The notes: generated from the sequence alone by a model not told the origin. 64,000 nucleotides of DNA from Selaginella moellendorffii (GCF_000143415.4 NW_003314273.1:2286544-2350543), one strand, 5' to 3'. Positions 1 to 12,487 are shown, counted from the stretch's first letter. A program made the numbers and translations.

Positions 1-956
1 CTAGATTTTCCTGGCGGCATCGATCAAATACCCCACCTGGCCATCGCCGCGACAAGATTTGAGACGACGCGCCAACGCTCCCAGACGCCGATGGGGATCT
101 AATAATCCAGCCCTCACAAGAAAACTCCTCTCTTTCTCCTCCTAGCCCAAGAGAGAATATTCAGTCAGTGAAAATGGGTATATTCACCGCCGTTCAGTTC
201 ATGCATGTCTTGGCCACCGGCACCAGGCAGTCATCCGGTAAATCACCTCGTCTATTCACCGTTTTACTAGCGCTCGATCTTATCCACATACCGGCTGCCG
301 CCGGTGTTTTGCGGCCAGCTCCGAGTCTCCGCCATGTGGCTCATTGGCCACTGTACATACGATTAAAAGATAATGGCGTGGTTGGTACATGGTTTCCAAA
401 GGATATGAATGTTCCAAATGATTTTCTTGCGCCATACTCCATGCCCGATGGCCACATTTTCCGTGCGTACGGAGATTTGACCAGCGTTTACTTTCCATTC
501 CAGTGGAGAAATCTCCGCCTCGAGCTGCTGGCCGTCGGATGCGCTCCTCCCATCGTGGCCGCCCACATCGTCACAATAAAATTAGTGTGGAACCAAAGAA
601 GGGTTCCGCCATAGCCGATCGGGGAGGAGGACAAGGGCGCCGCGCCGATGCTCGTCGCCGCCACTGCCGCTGCCGCCGCGCCGATCTCGATCTCCACCGC
701 CTCGCCGCCGCCGCTGCCGCCGCCGCTGGAGCACAGGATTTCACAGCCGGAGCAATCCCCGGATCGATCATGTTCTCCCCGGAGCGGCAGCAGCAGCGGC
801 AGCAGTGAATCGAGGGAAATCTCACGAGCACAGGCAAGTGTGTGGGCTTTGCGACTGCTAGATGCGTAGGCCGGGGGAAATCTCGAGCAAGAAGGGGTTT
901 TTGGGGAGCACACCCTAAAGAAGGGTTTTTGCTTGTTACCACCAGGCAGTCCAGAC
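1..956 (+). promoter_or_regulatory. Upstream region and leader of the PP2A B' gene
   Basis: No recognised protein is encoded here. An open frame from an ATG at 174 to a stop at 614 gives about 147 residues but has no family resemblance that I can see, and overlapping frames on both strands are also open, as expected in GC-rich DNA. A CCG/CTG trinucleotide-rich tract at about 640-730 and CT-rich runs at about 120-145 look like promoter or 5' UTR sequence. The transcription start and any leader intron cannot be placed. Confidence 0.45.
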
Positions 957-2560
957 ATGGTCAACATAAAGCTCAAGCAATTAATTCGCAAGCCGTCGTC
1001 CAGGAATGATAGCAGCATTGAGTCCTCGATTGGCGCTCCAGCTCCTCATCCAGGCGGTATAATGCCGGGCTCTACCAGTGTTCCTTCCAATCCTGGCTCT
1101 CGGTCTTCGTCTTCCTCCTCCGGGCCGGTGAATGGGCTCCTCCCACTGACCAACTTTGAGCCGCTGCCGCTCTTCCGCGACGTTCCCAGCTCCGAGAAGC
1201 AATCGCTCTTCGTGAAGAAGCTACATTTGTGCTGCTGCGTGTTCGATTTCACTGACCCCTCCAAGCACACGCGAGAAAAGGAGATCAAGCGGCAGACACT
1301 CCTGGAGCTCGTCGACTACGTCACCTCGGGGTCGGGCAAGTTCACGGAGAACGTCCTCGAGGACATGACCAAGATGGTGTCGGCCAACTTGTTCCGGAGC
1401 CTGCCACCCTCGTCCCGCGAGAACAGTGCCGTGTCCGAGAGCTTTGACGAGGACGAGGAGCCGGTCATGGACCCGGCATGGCCGCATTTGCAGATCGTCT
1501 ACGAGTTCTTACTCCGCCTGGTGGTGTCCACCGAGACCGACGCCAAGGTCGCCAAGCGCTACATCGACCACTTCTTCGTGCTGCGGCTGCTGGATCTCTT
1601 CGACTCGGAGGACCCCCGAGAGAGAGAGTACCTCAAGACCATCTTGCATCGGATCTACGGCAAGTTCATGGTCCACCGCCCCTTCATCCGCAAGGCCATC
1701 AACAACATCTTCTACCGGTTCATCTTCGAGACGGAGAAGCACAACGGCATCGCGGAGATGCTGGAGATCCTGGGCAGCATCATCAACGGGTTCGCGCTGC
1801 CGCTCAAGGAAGAGCACAAGCTGTTCCTGGTGCGAGCTCTGGTGCCGCTCCACAAGCCAAAGTGCGTGGCCATGTACCACCAGCAGCTGTCGTACTGCAT
1901 AACGCAGTTCGTGGAGAAGGACTGCAAGCTCGCGGACACTGTCATAAGAGGGCTGCTCAAGTACTGGCCTGTCACCAACAGCCAAAAGGAAGTCCTCTTC
2001 TTGAATGAGCTGGAGGAGGTACTGGAGGCGACGCAGGCGTCAGAGTTTGAGCGCTGCATGGTTCCCCTGTTCCGACAGATTGCCCGCTGCCTTAATAGCT
2101 CCCACTTCCAGGTACACATTCTCGTCTTTAAAGTTATTCTTCCTTGCCTTTTGACTCTCTTTTCCGGTTTTTTTTCTTTCCCCAGGTAGCGGAACGAGCA
2201 CTCTTTTTGTGGAACAACGATCACGTCGTGAGCTTGGTGGCACAGAACCGGCAGACGATACTGCCACTGATCTTCAGTGCGCTGGAGATGAACAACCGGA
2301 ACCACTGGAACCAGGCGGTGCACGGGCTGACTTGCAACGTCCGCAAGATGTTCTCGGAGATGGACCCGGAGCTGTTCCAGGAGTGCCAGCGAAAGTTCCA
2401 GGAGGACGAGGAGAAATCCAAGGGGATCGAGGAGAAGCGCGAGATAACGTGGAAGCGGCTCGAGGCGGCTGCGGCCACCAAGGCCGTGAGCTCCGAGGCC
2501 GTGCTGGTGATGGGAATGGCACCGTCGTTTAACCAGCAGAGAACCATGGTAGGCGTCTAG
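957..2560 (+). CDS. PP2A B56/B'-type regulatory subunit
   Basis: This encodes a B' (B56) regulatory subunit of protein phosphatase 2A, which binds the A scaffold and C catalytic subunits and selects substrates. Two exons, 957-2111 and 2187-ish (read as 2186)-2560, flank a 74-bp GT-AG intron and join in phase to give 509 residues, the usual size for plant B'. The start is the ATG at 957, giving [12 protein letters not shown]; an in-frame ATG at 933 would only add eight residues. The N-terminal ~60 residues are Ser/Pro-rich. From about residue 70 a continuous helical HEAT-like array follows, with typical words such as [44 protein letters not shown] and, across the splice, [16 protein letters not shown]. 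The C-terminal tail is charged. It converges on the GAUT gene with about 490 bp between the stop codons. The family call is firm; the B' subtype is not assigned. Confidence 0.95.
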
Positions 2561-3046
2561 AAGATCGAGCCCAGCGTTCCCTGTTCTTGTTGGAGGATCT
2601 ATCTCCACTGACCGGCTGCCCTGTAAATCGCCACCAATCCAGAGAACCAGTCCCGGTGTACACAAAAACCAGTAAGTTCGTCCGAGAGAACCGGTCGGTG
2701 TCGATGAACCAGAACTTGAGAAGAATACTGCGGCTGGAGTTGCTTGAATATTTACTCCTGTTTATTGGTTGTTCTGTGTGTGTTTGTAGAAAACAACGCT
2801 CTCTCCCCTTTCTATACGAACCATCCACTTTCTATACGAGCCACTGCTTTGCCGGAAAATTCTTTCTCTGTGCATTATTTTCTTCGGGAAAAAGCAGCAG
2901 CCATTTTGTTAGAAATGAGCTGCGAACTTACAAAAGAATACCTTGATCCGTATTTACAGCACAGGTGCCAGGGGTTGATGGAAGGATGGAGAACAAAACT
3001 TGGTCGGTCGATCGATCTGTTTGTTTTTCTTTTTTTTCTTCTTGGA
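2561..3046. other. Convergent 3' UTR region between PP2A B' and GAUT
   Basis: These 486 bp lie between two convergent stop codons. Open frames here overlap one another and resemble nothing. Poly-T and AT-rich stretches near 3010-3045 (plus strand) are compatible with 3' ends of both transcripts, but no clear single poly(A) signal could be chosen. Confidence 0.5.
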
Positions 3047-5565
3047 CTACTGGATGTTGCACTCCTGCAAGTAAGGATGATCATACTTCACGTACCTCGA
3101 CCAGTAACCTTTGAATCTCGAGAGTCCAATTTCTAGCCAAGGTTTAAGGTTCCCATTGTAGTGGACAACGGCGGCAGCGTCGATATCCTCGGGCTCCACA
3201 CCGGGGTTGTAACCGAGTCCCAGGACGTGCCAGGATTTGTCGAGCGGGTACGTGAGGTTGTAGAAGGTGATGAGTCCCGGAGGCAAGGTTCCCAGCTTCC
3301 AGAGTGTCCTATCCTTGTTCTGCAAGAGAAAGAGCTTAGCCACATCGTTTTAGACTTTCCAAAAAACGCTTACCATCGTTTGCCACTTGTGGTAGATTCC
3401 TGTGATGTCGCGCTTCTTCCACTCCTCCAGGTCGAAGATGTTCATCCCGTAGGCCCAGCCACACGCGTTTGGATCGAAGTTCCTTGCGATGTGAGGATTG
3501 GAGAAGTTGAGGTACTTGTCGAATCGATGGAAGCTGGCTCCACAAGTCTCCACTGCACCGTTCACCTTGCCATGGAGGTCCACGGACCACAACGGAGTCA
3601 GGTCCTTTTGCACAACGATGTCGTCGTCCAGGAACAGGATCTTGCTCAGTCCCGGGAACACCTCCGGAAGATAGAACCTGAGATGGTTGAGCATCGACAG
3701 GTACTTGGGGTTCCGGTACTTCAGATTGGACGTCCCAGAAGTTACGCTCGTTGTCTGGTCCGGTTTGAAGTAGTAGTCCTTCATCGCTGCGGATTCCAGT
3801 TGCCGTAGGACGGGACAGTAGGAAGAATTGAGCCACGTAAAGTCGTCGATATTTTGGACGTGAATGGTGGCGTTGCCCGGGGGATTGTCCAGAAACCACA
3901 TCTTCATGGCCCCGAAATTTAGGCGGTCTGTAACCAGATGAAACACATGCTTGTCGGGTTCCTGCACAAACCAAGACACACAAGTCACATGTCTTTACAA
4001 CTCCTGAAAAGTAAATGTACGTACCTCGGCGTGGAGGACAGTGGAATTGACCACCACTGCTGCTGCAAGGACGTTGTCCGAGAAGAGCGCATAGTGATAC
4101 AAGTCGTCGTCCTCGAGCTTTTCCCGGTTCGGGAACTGACGCTCATCTGGGGGCAGTACATGATACTGTACGTTGAGGCGCAGCGAAAGGCAATGCAGGC
4201 CTTTCGGCATGGTCTTGGCAGCAAGCTGGCTCAAGAACGCACTTTGCTTCCTGAGTGAGCGCGCGTAATCTTCAGCTCCATGCAGCATTGCTCGCAAACC
4301 TTTGACTAGAGAGTTACAGTCGTAATTCTGCTGCCTTGCCTTGGCCAAAACCTGTCCCATGGCACGGATTTTATCGGGAGCACTGCAAGATAGAGACGCT
4401 AAGTTCCACTCGTAAGGTACTGCAAGGAAGAAATATTACCTCCGTGGTAGCTCAGCATCAATGGTTGCGTCACCCACGACACGCTCGCTGTCTCTGAGAC
4501 GTATTCTCAGATCGCGAAGAAGCCTCTGATTGTTGCGAGCCTGAGCAACCCCAATGTATGCTCTGGCCATAATCACTTGATCGCGAATCAATCTGACCAG
4601 GGAGTCTGAGTTTTCGTTTTCATCCCGCCTCCAAATGCTGTACTTGCCGAGTATCGCCCCATCCACAGCTTTGGAGCGTTTGATAGCTTCCTCTTCCAGG
4701 CGTGCCTTTTCTCCTTCATCCTGCTGGAGAAGCTCTGTCAGCCTTTTCTCATGTCTACGCAGTCTCAGTTGCTGCAAATCGAAAAATAAAGTGTGCATTT
4801 CAACATGCAACCAGATATGCAAACATTGTCAATCTGCGTAGACTTTGGGAGCTTACCTTTCGGATCTCAGCAGCTGGATCGGTCTTTACTTGAGAACTCT
4901 CGTCGGCAGTAGCGACAGTGGTATTCACATCTTCTCCATGAGGCAGGTTTGGATTCACCACAACCTTTCCCTGGTCCTCAGCTTCCGCAGTTTTAACATC
5001 CTCAACAACGTTCTCCTGAACAAAAATAGCAATAGAATTGTACAAGCTGTAGGTGGCATCCCCTATTTATTTACCTTCTTCGCGACCTCTTTCTCCGAAT
5101 TCTCACGTACTAACGAGGACGAGTGAGATTCCTCGGAGTTTGCTATTATAACGTCGAGTACCTACATGCACGAAAAAAAATGGATCTCTTGCCATAAGAA
5201 TCTCTTGCCTAACTCCTCACAACCAAAAGACTTAAAACTTACTTGATCCGCTACACTGGCTTTCTGCCCGTTACGCGAATCATCCTGGAAGTCGAGAATT
5301 AAAACACGGAACAAATCTACAAAGCCAAACTCACATTGCTGGTTTGCGGCAATTCGCTCTTCCCTGAGTAGTTAAGTTAAAACCCCACGATAAGCAAAAA
5401 GAAAAAGATCTCACCAAACGAAGTGCTGAAGATCGCGATTCTTGGCGCAAGGAAAATGAGTGGAGCGATCATAGAAACCGCAAGAAGCACCCCCACAGAG
5501 ATCCGGAACTTATCATTCCTCACGCGATGCTGGGGACCTGCCGCTGGCCCTCTTTTGGATCGCAT
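3047..5565 (-). CDS. GAUT1: GAUT1-like homogalacturonan galacturonosyltransferase (GT8)
   Basis: This is a Golgi glycosyltransferase of family GT8 that adds galacturonic acid from UDP-GalA to pectic homogalacturonan. Nine exons on the minus strand (5415-5565, 5335-5363, 5243-5284, 5075-5161, 4857-5015, 4440-4771, 4025-4382, 3374-3961, 3047-3319) keep phase through GT-AG introns of about 50-80 bp and give 672 residues, close to the ~673 of Arabidopsis GAUT1. A basic N-terminus is followed by a signal-anchor helix at about 22-44 (type II membrane protein), then a variable acidic stem and the conserved block ILGKYSIWRRDEN. The DxD metal site is in ILFLDDDIVVQKDL (D498-D500). The C-terminal signatures CGWAYGMNIFDLEEWKKR, KLGTLPPGLITFY and AVVHYNGNLKPWLE are intact. 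The stem and the ending DHPYLQECN favour GAUT1 over GAUT4. The start is the ATG at 5565; a TM directly follows. Confidence 0.95.
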
Positions 5566-5901
5566 GGTAGTCACTACATGTGTGATCTCCTCCTTTCACC
5601 GGCGCTGCTGGAGCTAGATCCAGTGATCACGAACCCTAGCCTGGAACAGTAGGGGCCTCTTCCCTCTCTCGCCGGAGACAATGCCCCCGAAATACCCCCG
5701 ACGAGGATCAATACCGAGAATGCTGCTGCGCAAGAAGATCCAGGCCACGGCTGTGCGCAATCTGGCGCTGGGGAATGCCGATTCCGAGCGGGGAGAGAGG
5801 CTGGGCTGCAAATCTTGGCGAAGACGAGGAAGAACCAGCAATGTGGAGCTCCCGGCACCGCCGCAGCCAAGCGGCGTCACACCTTTGCCCTAAGAAGCGC
5901 C
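5566..5901. promoter_or_regulatory. Putative bidirectional promoter / leader region
   Basis: GC-rich sequence lies between the GAUT start (minus) and an orphan first exon (plus). An ACCCTA-type motif (about 5631-5637, ACCCTAGC) sits 65 bp upstream of the GAUT ATG; similar motifs occur near other gene starts in this window. Open frames on both strands (for example 5681-5893 plus) overlap each other and are probably not proteins. Confidence 0.35.
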
Positions 5902-5962
5902 ATGGCTGTGCCCCCAGCTTCGAGCCTGACGAAGAAATTTCCACGCCCAGAGAAAAATGCAG
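5902..5962 (+). pseudogene. Orphan first exon ending in a splice donor
   Basis: An ATG at 5902 opens a 20-codon reading frame (MAVPPASSLTKKFPRPEKNA) ending in a consensus donor, CAG|GTACGT. Within about 200 bp the sequence becomes AT-rich and then enters the LTR of a Ty3/gypsy element, and no downstream exon was found. I read this as the 5' end of a gene disrupted by transposon insertion, or as a leader exon of an unannotated transcript. The product is unknown. Confidence 0.25.
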
Positions 5963-6167
5963 GTACGTGTGGGAGAATATTCTCTTAGTCAGTGCACGAA
6001 TCTGTTATTTACATTTTCTCCAAACTAGGTACTTTTCTTACTAGGCAAAATACGTTGTGTAAGCTGATCTTGCGAATGGTCCAGATGCAAATTAAATGTG
6101 CTTTGGCATTATATGGCTATATTCATTTTCTTATTTTTATTATGTGGTTCAAAATTGAATGTTGTTA

Positions 6168-6308
6168 TGTGAGTGCATGGAATATATATTAATTAGCCCA
6201 AAAACCTTATATATGAGTGGTTCAAATTAAAATCAATCTAATAGTTATTAAAATCCCATTACGTTAATATTAATATATGGCATTATAGCAATACATTTGG
6301 ACTTCATA
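6168..6308 (-). repeat. LTR of Ty3/gypsy copy A
   Basis: It begins TGTGAGTGC and shares the block TATTAATTAGCCCAAAAACC and the following TATATATGAGTGG with the LTRs at 27658 and 33127. The end is degenerate (TTCATA in place of CTCACA). Confidence 0.75.
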
Positions 6309-8213
6309 TCATCCCTTCCTCTCGAAATGATGGAAGATAATCAGGATTCTATAGTGAATAGACCAGGATATGAAGGAACATCAGAAGAAAGCATTGATGG
6401 ATATGTAAGTGGTGTTAATTGTTTTTGATCCCTTTATATGAAATGTTTTAGCTATTGTATATGTATAATTTTTAGAGGATCAGCTTATTGAACATCATGT
6501 TGAACTTTATAAACTTGCAACTCAACTTGCCGCAACACTCGATACAGTCCCTTCCACTAAGAAAAAAGCCTCTTAAATAAACCATATACCATAGGATTAG
6601 GAAAACAAACTAATACTAAGTCATTCACTTTGTACTCCGTAGGTAGACAATAGTGGGAATTATAGTGCTGTTATTGCCCCACTTGTATGTGGCTCAAGTG
6701 TTTATTAAACTTTGTTTAGACCAGTGGAAGAATGTTTGTTAAATATTAATCCCAAAACTTAACATCGGTAGCTCGTGGCAATCGCAAAGGTAAACTCAAC
6801 TCTGTTGGTAGTATCAGATTATGACCATAGAGGAGTTTATATAGTGAAGCACCAACAAAACTCTACACCTTTGTGATATACACATATAAAAAAAATAGCA
6901 AATAACCATCCCAATTTGAATATTGAAAATTTATGTACTTTGTTATTATCCCTTTGAAGGTCCGAATGAGCCATTTCACCAAACTATCAAACTATGGATG
7001 ATAAACACTTGTGAAAGTGTGCCATATCCTCAATTGAGATGTTAAGATGTGAAATGCATCAACTATAAATATGGGACTATTATCCAAAGAATTCGCTCTA
7101 AACATAAATACTAGAACACCACTCGATTGAGGGGGAAATATTCAACAACAGTTGTAGATGCACTAACAAGAGCTCCGACTTCCATCAACGAGGTATGTAG
7201 TTAGAAGTAATAATAACATACTCATTGCCAATAGTCGATTGTGGAAAATGCCCTATTAGATTAAATGCTACCAACTCAAACGAACAAGAAATTACAATTG
7301 ACTATAGCCATCCTTTCGCAACACAAAGGGGAGTATTATAAGCTTGGCATCAAATGTAGTTATGCATATATCGGATATTAAGTTACATCTCTACCAATAA
7401 AAAGACCTGTACAGCTTTTTAGTCACACAATACTAATCTATATGCCCATCTATAATAAGAAAATCATGGTATGTGTGGAGAAAGCATGGAATAAAGATCG
7501 AAGGCACTATTAAATGTAAATAATCATTAACAAATGGTCTTCCTCAAGGCAATATTGAGAATATAAATACCAAAATGATAAATTATTAATAAGTGATACA
7601 AAATTCTCAAACTCATTCACAAAACTTTCGGATCCATAATTTAACCTTTTGAGCTTTGTCAAAAGAAGGTAAATTTAAAATAATAAGCTCATTAGAAACA
7701 TGAAATAGAGCGAAGAAGGAAGAGGAGCTCAAGAAAAGGCATTAGCATTAACTATAGAACTCCCTGGGTAATGAACAACATTAAAATCATATATCTGAAG
7801 CTTCAAAGTTTACCAAGCAATACGACCAACCAAGTTCTTCTGCTTCAATAACAAAGTAACTATAACATAATCATCTTCTAGTAATGTTTGAGAACTATGT
7901 ATGTAGGTATGAAGTTTTTTGAAACCTTAAATTGCTGCTAAACACTCTTTTATTGTGGAGTAGTTCACCTTTATGAGTTGTAACGTACACCTCATGTATA
8001 CAATAGGATGACATTGACTAGGCACACTTAGATTCTCTTGCATTAACATGCCTCCAAAACCGATATCAAAAGCATCTATGTGCAAAATAAAAGGTCAAAT
8101 ATAGTCAAGACATGCCAAAACTAGATGAGTCATTAACAATTCTTTGAGATCTGTAAACGCCTGCTTACAGTCCATGGACTAAATGAAAGATGATATTAAC
8201 AACTTCAATTATA

Positions 8214-8792
8214 TGTAAGTAACCAAAGTGAACAATTTGAAAGATGATTTATAAGGGTTTAAATATAAAGGGAAAAAGCCCATGAACAAAAGTGTACCCC
8301 TTTTTTCAATCGGTTTTGGGATACTTGGGGTTAAGTGTTTTTGGGTTTGAATAGGGGTTAGATGACCTTCTGGGAAATTTAAATTTAAGATATTACATTT
8401 GGTATTAAAGAGGTGTTATGTTCAATTTTGTTGGTTAGCTAATGGAATTGCACAATATATTGATTGAAATTTAGTAGGTCCAATTTGCGTTGGCTAGGCT
8501 TGACTCGAGGGGTAGGGTGTCAAAAGAGTAGAACTCTTGGGAGAGTGGTGGCTCTTAGCTTCCATTCACGAGGGCGTGAACTTGTAAGGAAACATGGTGG
8601 ATTATAAAATCCAAAGAGAATGACTTTAAAAATGATTCATAAGGGTTTAAATATAAAAGGAAAAGGCCCATAATAAGAATGCACCCTTTTTTCCAATCAG
8701 TTAATTGTTTGATCCTTATGGTTAAGTGTCCTTGGGTTTAAATAGTATTGGGTTGAGTGACCTTTTGGGAAGTCCAAATTCAAGAACTTACA
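8214..8792 (+). mobile_element. Cassandra-like TRIM with 5S-rRNA-like LTRs, nested in copy A
   Basis: The left LTR is 8214-8397 and the right LTR 8583-8792. Both start TGTAAG and end TTACA, and they flank a 185-bp non-coding centre. Directly after the left LTR, TTTGGTATTAAAGAGG resembles a primer-binding site for initiator tRNA-Met. Each LTR contains a degraded copy of the 3' half of 5S rRNA (words like GGTTAAGTGT and GTGACCTTTTGGGAAGTCC at 8704-8776). This is the hallmark of Cassandra terminal-repeat retrotransposons in miniature, which carry pol III 5S promoter sequence. The left LTR lacks about 18 bp near its start. No clean target duplication is left. The element has no coding capacity. 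Confidence 0.75.
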
Positions 8793-11292
8793 TAATGTTT
8801 GCAATAGGATAGTACAATGAAAAAGATGATCAATGAAATGGTTGAGATATTGCACTTTGCCTAAAACGTGCTATACATTATATATATATTTTAGAGTAAC
8901 AGTTAGAATTTTATCAGGATTAACTTACAAAGTTTTACAAGAAACACAGTATCCAAGATAAGTTGTGTCCTCGAACATAAACTGATACTTCAATTGCTTT
9001 AGCTTTAAATCAATTTTTCGCAACCAATCCAACATCTTACAAACATTATTAAACAATGCTCTTATGACTTTCCGGTGGATGATGAATGAGGTTCTTTGTG
9101 ATATATTAGGGTTGATTATTGACTTCATTGATGTTGTCTTGATCCACTTTGAGGGGATGTAAGAAGAGCATATCTAACCAAATGATATCACCAAAAACTT
9201 ATAGAAACAAAAAGTGTATGAAAATCAATTTTGGGAATATCTTCCTCGGCTATTGGCACTTACTAGTACTTAGAAGCAAAACTTCTCCCCAAATGATTTA
9301 GGAGATCAGTAATGTGAAGAAGACGGTACATATTTGGGATCGTCACTTTGTTTAATGAGTGATAGTTAATGCATAAATGAATACTCCCATCAAACTTCAT
9401 CACAAGATGAAGTTCACATGCCTAAAAACTCTATGACTTTTGAATAACACCTTTTTCCAATATATCCTTGATGTTTGCATATAAAATTTTGATCTCTTTT
9501 GGTGATCAATGATGAACAGAAATCTTAATTAAACAAGCATCTCCAATTGAAATAGGATAATAAGGTGCAATCTTGATCCTAAACAACAAATCAAATTTAA
9601 AGAGATCGACATACTCCTTTATGAGTTGGTTAACCCTTGCAACACAAAAACCATCGAAGGGATTAAAAGAGGGAATAGAAGAACAACACAGAAATATAGG
9701 AAAAATAATAGGGAAACAAAAATGATGGAAGTAGAGATAGAAGAAAATGGATGAAAGGGAATGAAAGTGAGAGAAATAAAAAAAATATAAAAAAATATAA
9801 GATAAAGGGAAGAAGCCTCAAAATCACACTTGGTATGATTGTATCGTAACCAATCCATACCAGGGATGAGGTCTAAAACTTGATTTGGCACCACCTATAA
9901 TGACTGCAACTCAAGCTTGAGATTGCTAATATGCACAACTAGGTTTTCCTTATCTCGTGTATATATATGTGTATGGCCATTGCCATAAAGAATGAAAATT
10001 AGCTCTGCAAATATAGATTACAATGTATGGCAATAGGTCAAGCAATAGAAGATATACTCGAGATTGTATCAACCAATATAGCAAGAATAATAGAAGACCT
10101 GGAAAATAAACACTTGATGAATTAGTATCGAGTGAACCCTTTAATGATACTCCTGAAAGAAAGATGAAAGAGTCACTAACTTATTGGCGTAAGAACCCTC
10201 CGCTACTCATGTAATTCCTTGTTTCTTAGAAACATCTCGGTATCTAAACCTTCCATTGCAATAGCACCAATAGAACATTGTTAATGCCAAGGTTTCCAAC
10301 TAGGAAATGGAGGTCGCTAATTTGGAAAATGCCAACAACACCGATAAGTATGACTAACTTCATTATATGCTCAACAATGGATATCACAGCTACAACTATG
10401 TCTTTGCCCTTGAATTTGGGCAGCAACAGCATCAACCTCTAATGGAATAAAACCATTTCATACAAAAAGTAGAGTTAAAGGATGTGCAATGAAAAGTGGA
10501 AGATGTGATATTTTATAACATTGTACTAAGAAAAGAGCATTGTCAAGGGTGGCTGAAACAAGTGCACGCACAAGTTCCATAAGATCTTAATAAAGTGCTA
10601 ACTACAACATTTTCAATTTGATTCATTCCAACATATTTGGCTTTGCACGAAGTAAGAGGTTTCGAAAGTGAATGCCAAATTGCATCATTGACTTAAATGG
10701 TCCTTGATGAAAACGATGGGAAGGCATCATCATAATCATTGGCATGTCCAAATGTGTGTTGTTTGAAGATGTCTAAGAAAATGCTCCAATCTTTATAAAT
10801 AGCTACACTTAAACCATTATACCACTACAGTGTCATCTCTTAGAGACACATAGAAAACTCACACAAATGTCAAGCATCATCCAAAGAATGATATGTGGCA
10901 ATCACCATAAAGTGATCGAATTAATGGTACACATCATCCTCAAGATTCTCATGGAAAAATTCTGCCTGGATGTAAGGATTAATAGTAAGAGCAGAAGAAG
11001 TTATACCACATGCCGTGAATGCCACCATTAACTGAGTGTAATTGTTTAATTACAGCTGCATGGCATCAAGCAACTACACCAACTGCTACTCCAAAGTCAA
11101 AAGAGGAGAAGGCTACTGCTTTGCCATGAAGATGAAGGAAAAAGAAAAATCAAAAGAGAAAAATTTGAAAAAGCTAAAGATTTAAACAATATAAAAGTTA
11201 AATTTAAACCAAAATTCCAAATTCAAGCACTTCTCAGGGACAATCAAAGTTGCCCCTCTCCTCCACCAATATGAGTGCATGGAATATAGAAG

Positions 11293-12079
11293 TTAGATTT
11301 TCTCCAAGAACTTTATAGCCTTGGAGAAGAGTAAATGATCTTTGCTACCATGAACTCATGAAATGAAGACTTAGAAACTTACATGGAAAACTAATCTTAT
11401 AAAAATATCATGGTTTTAAATGTAAGTGCTAAAAAAGTTTATTTCAATTCCAATTTTATAATTATGCTTTGAAAGAATCAATGTTATACATGGCTGAAAA
11501 CCCATATGTATGGGAGATTGTTAGAAAAAGTGGTAAAACATAAATAATTTTTTAAAAATTTCCATTTATAGAAATCAGCTATATTTTTTCCAAATATTAT
11601 TCTGAAAATAAATGTGAAAATTAGAAAATAATCAAATATTTTTGTATAACTAATTATAAGATAGTTTTAATTTCAGTTAATTTTTTTTACCATTTTTGGT
11701 TTGCTTCAGCAAACCTGTAGGGAAGTGGATATACCTAGAAGATGCTTGGATATTCTAGGATATTTTACCATCTAACGGTTGTTATTCATTTAGATTAATC
11801 TTGTATTTGTAATTTATAAATATGTTTATAATTTATAAACTTTCTTAAACACTTTCTAGTAATTTTTTATTCTACCATCTAATGGTTGATATGAAATAAG
11901 ATTAATCTTGTGTTTATAAATTATAAATATGTTTATAATTATAAAATTTTATTTAATCAATTGGATTAATAAATAAGAATAAAAATATTATTAAGCATAA
12001 TTCATAACAAATTTTTGTGATAACCTATAGAAAAAAAAACCATATATGGGAAAAAAAACCAGTGTCGTATCTTTAGTAA
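11293..12079. repeat. AT-rich spacer with a tandem duplication of about 108 bp
   Basis: No gene is visible. Two neighbouring blocks starting at about 11763 and 11871 share CTACCATCTAAnGGTTG, then GATTAATCTTGT, then AAATATGTTTATAAT, at a spacing of about 108 bp. The rest is AT-rich and unexplained. Confidence 0.5.
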
Positions 12080-12090
12080 GGAGATATAGT

Positions 12091-12168
12091 ACTCACTTCC
12101 ACGACAAAGATAGCCTTCTTGACAGCCTTGAGGGAGATGGCACAGGCTCCTCTGGAGGCAGCAGCCAT
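12091..12168 (-). pseudogene. Isolated exon-like fragment
   Basis: On the minus strand an ATG at 12168 opens MAAASRGACAISLKAVKKAI and runs four more codons to a consensus donor GTGAGT. Composition is clearly richer in GC than its surroundings. The Ala/Ser/Arg/Lys-rich start could be an organelle-targeting peptide, but I do not recognise a family and no partner exon was found in the AT-rich DNA downstream. It lies 45 bp from a MITE-like insertion. Confidence 0.25.
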
Positions 12169-12212
12169 TGCCAAAGGGTACTACTGTCAACTTCCCAGCC
12201 AAGATGAGAGAT

Positions 12213-12487
12213 GCTTTATTTCGTTAAAGTGGAACTTATTCAGTAAAGTGGGACATTAATTAGCATGTGTCCACATGCCATTTCCTAGTACTTAATTAAT
12301 ATTTATCAGTTTTTTAATTTATTTTTTATATTTCACAATATTATAACACAAAATCATATGAAAAGTTTCTAATTTATAAATTATAAAGCTAAAACTTCAA
12401 TTTTTTATTGTTGTTATAAAAATAGCATGTGGCCACACACCATAAGTGGGATAATAAAAAGTTCCACTTTAACAAAATAAAGTATAG
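12213..12487. mobile_element. MITE-like foldback element
   Basis: Left arm (about 12213-12290) and right arm (about 12424-12485) are inverted copies. CTTTATTTCGTTAAAGTGGAAC on the left matches GTTCCACTTTAACAAAATAAAG on the right, and each is followed inward by a CACATGC-containing block. The AT-rich centre is about 135 bp. The right end is followed by TA and the left preceded by TG, compatible with a mutated TA target duplication as in Tc1/mariner-type MITEs. No coding capacity. Confidence 0.6.

Larger units (their letters stand above)
6168..11292 (-). mobile_element. Strongly decayed Ty3/gypsy retrotransposon, copy A
   Basis: The whole stretch aligns by eye, in order, with the better preserved element at 27658-33302. 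It has an LTR at 6168-6308, then integrase, RNase H, RT, protease and gag remnants running toward 11292 on the minus strand. Recognisable pieces are an RT segment with DTTYLGYCVS (about 8925-9128), a protease tail LDLIPGMDWLRYNHTKCDFE (about 9800-9894) and a gag fragment at 10244-10435. Nearly all other codons are broken. Differences from copy B are dominated by C/G to T/A changes, so the copy is much older or more heavily methylated. The upstream (right) LTR is truncated after about 22 bp at 11271-11292. A Cassandra-like TRIM sits inside it. Confidence 0.8.

Noticed and set aside
168-614. Open frame of about 148 codons upstream of PP2A B'
   Set aside because: Begins with a non-ATG codon, no recognisable motif, and antisense frames are equally open; treated as leader sequence.
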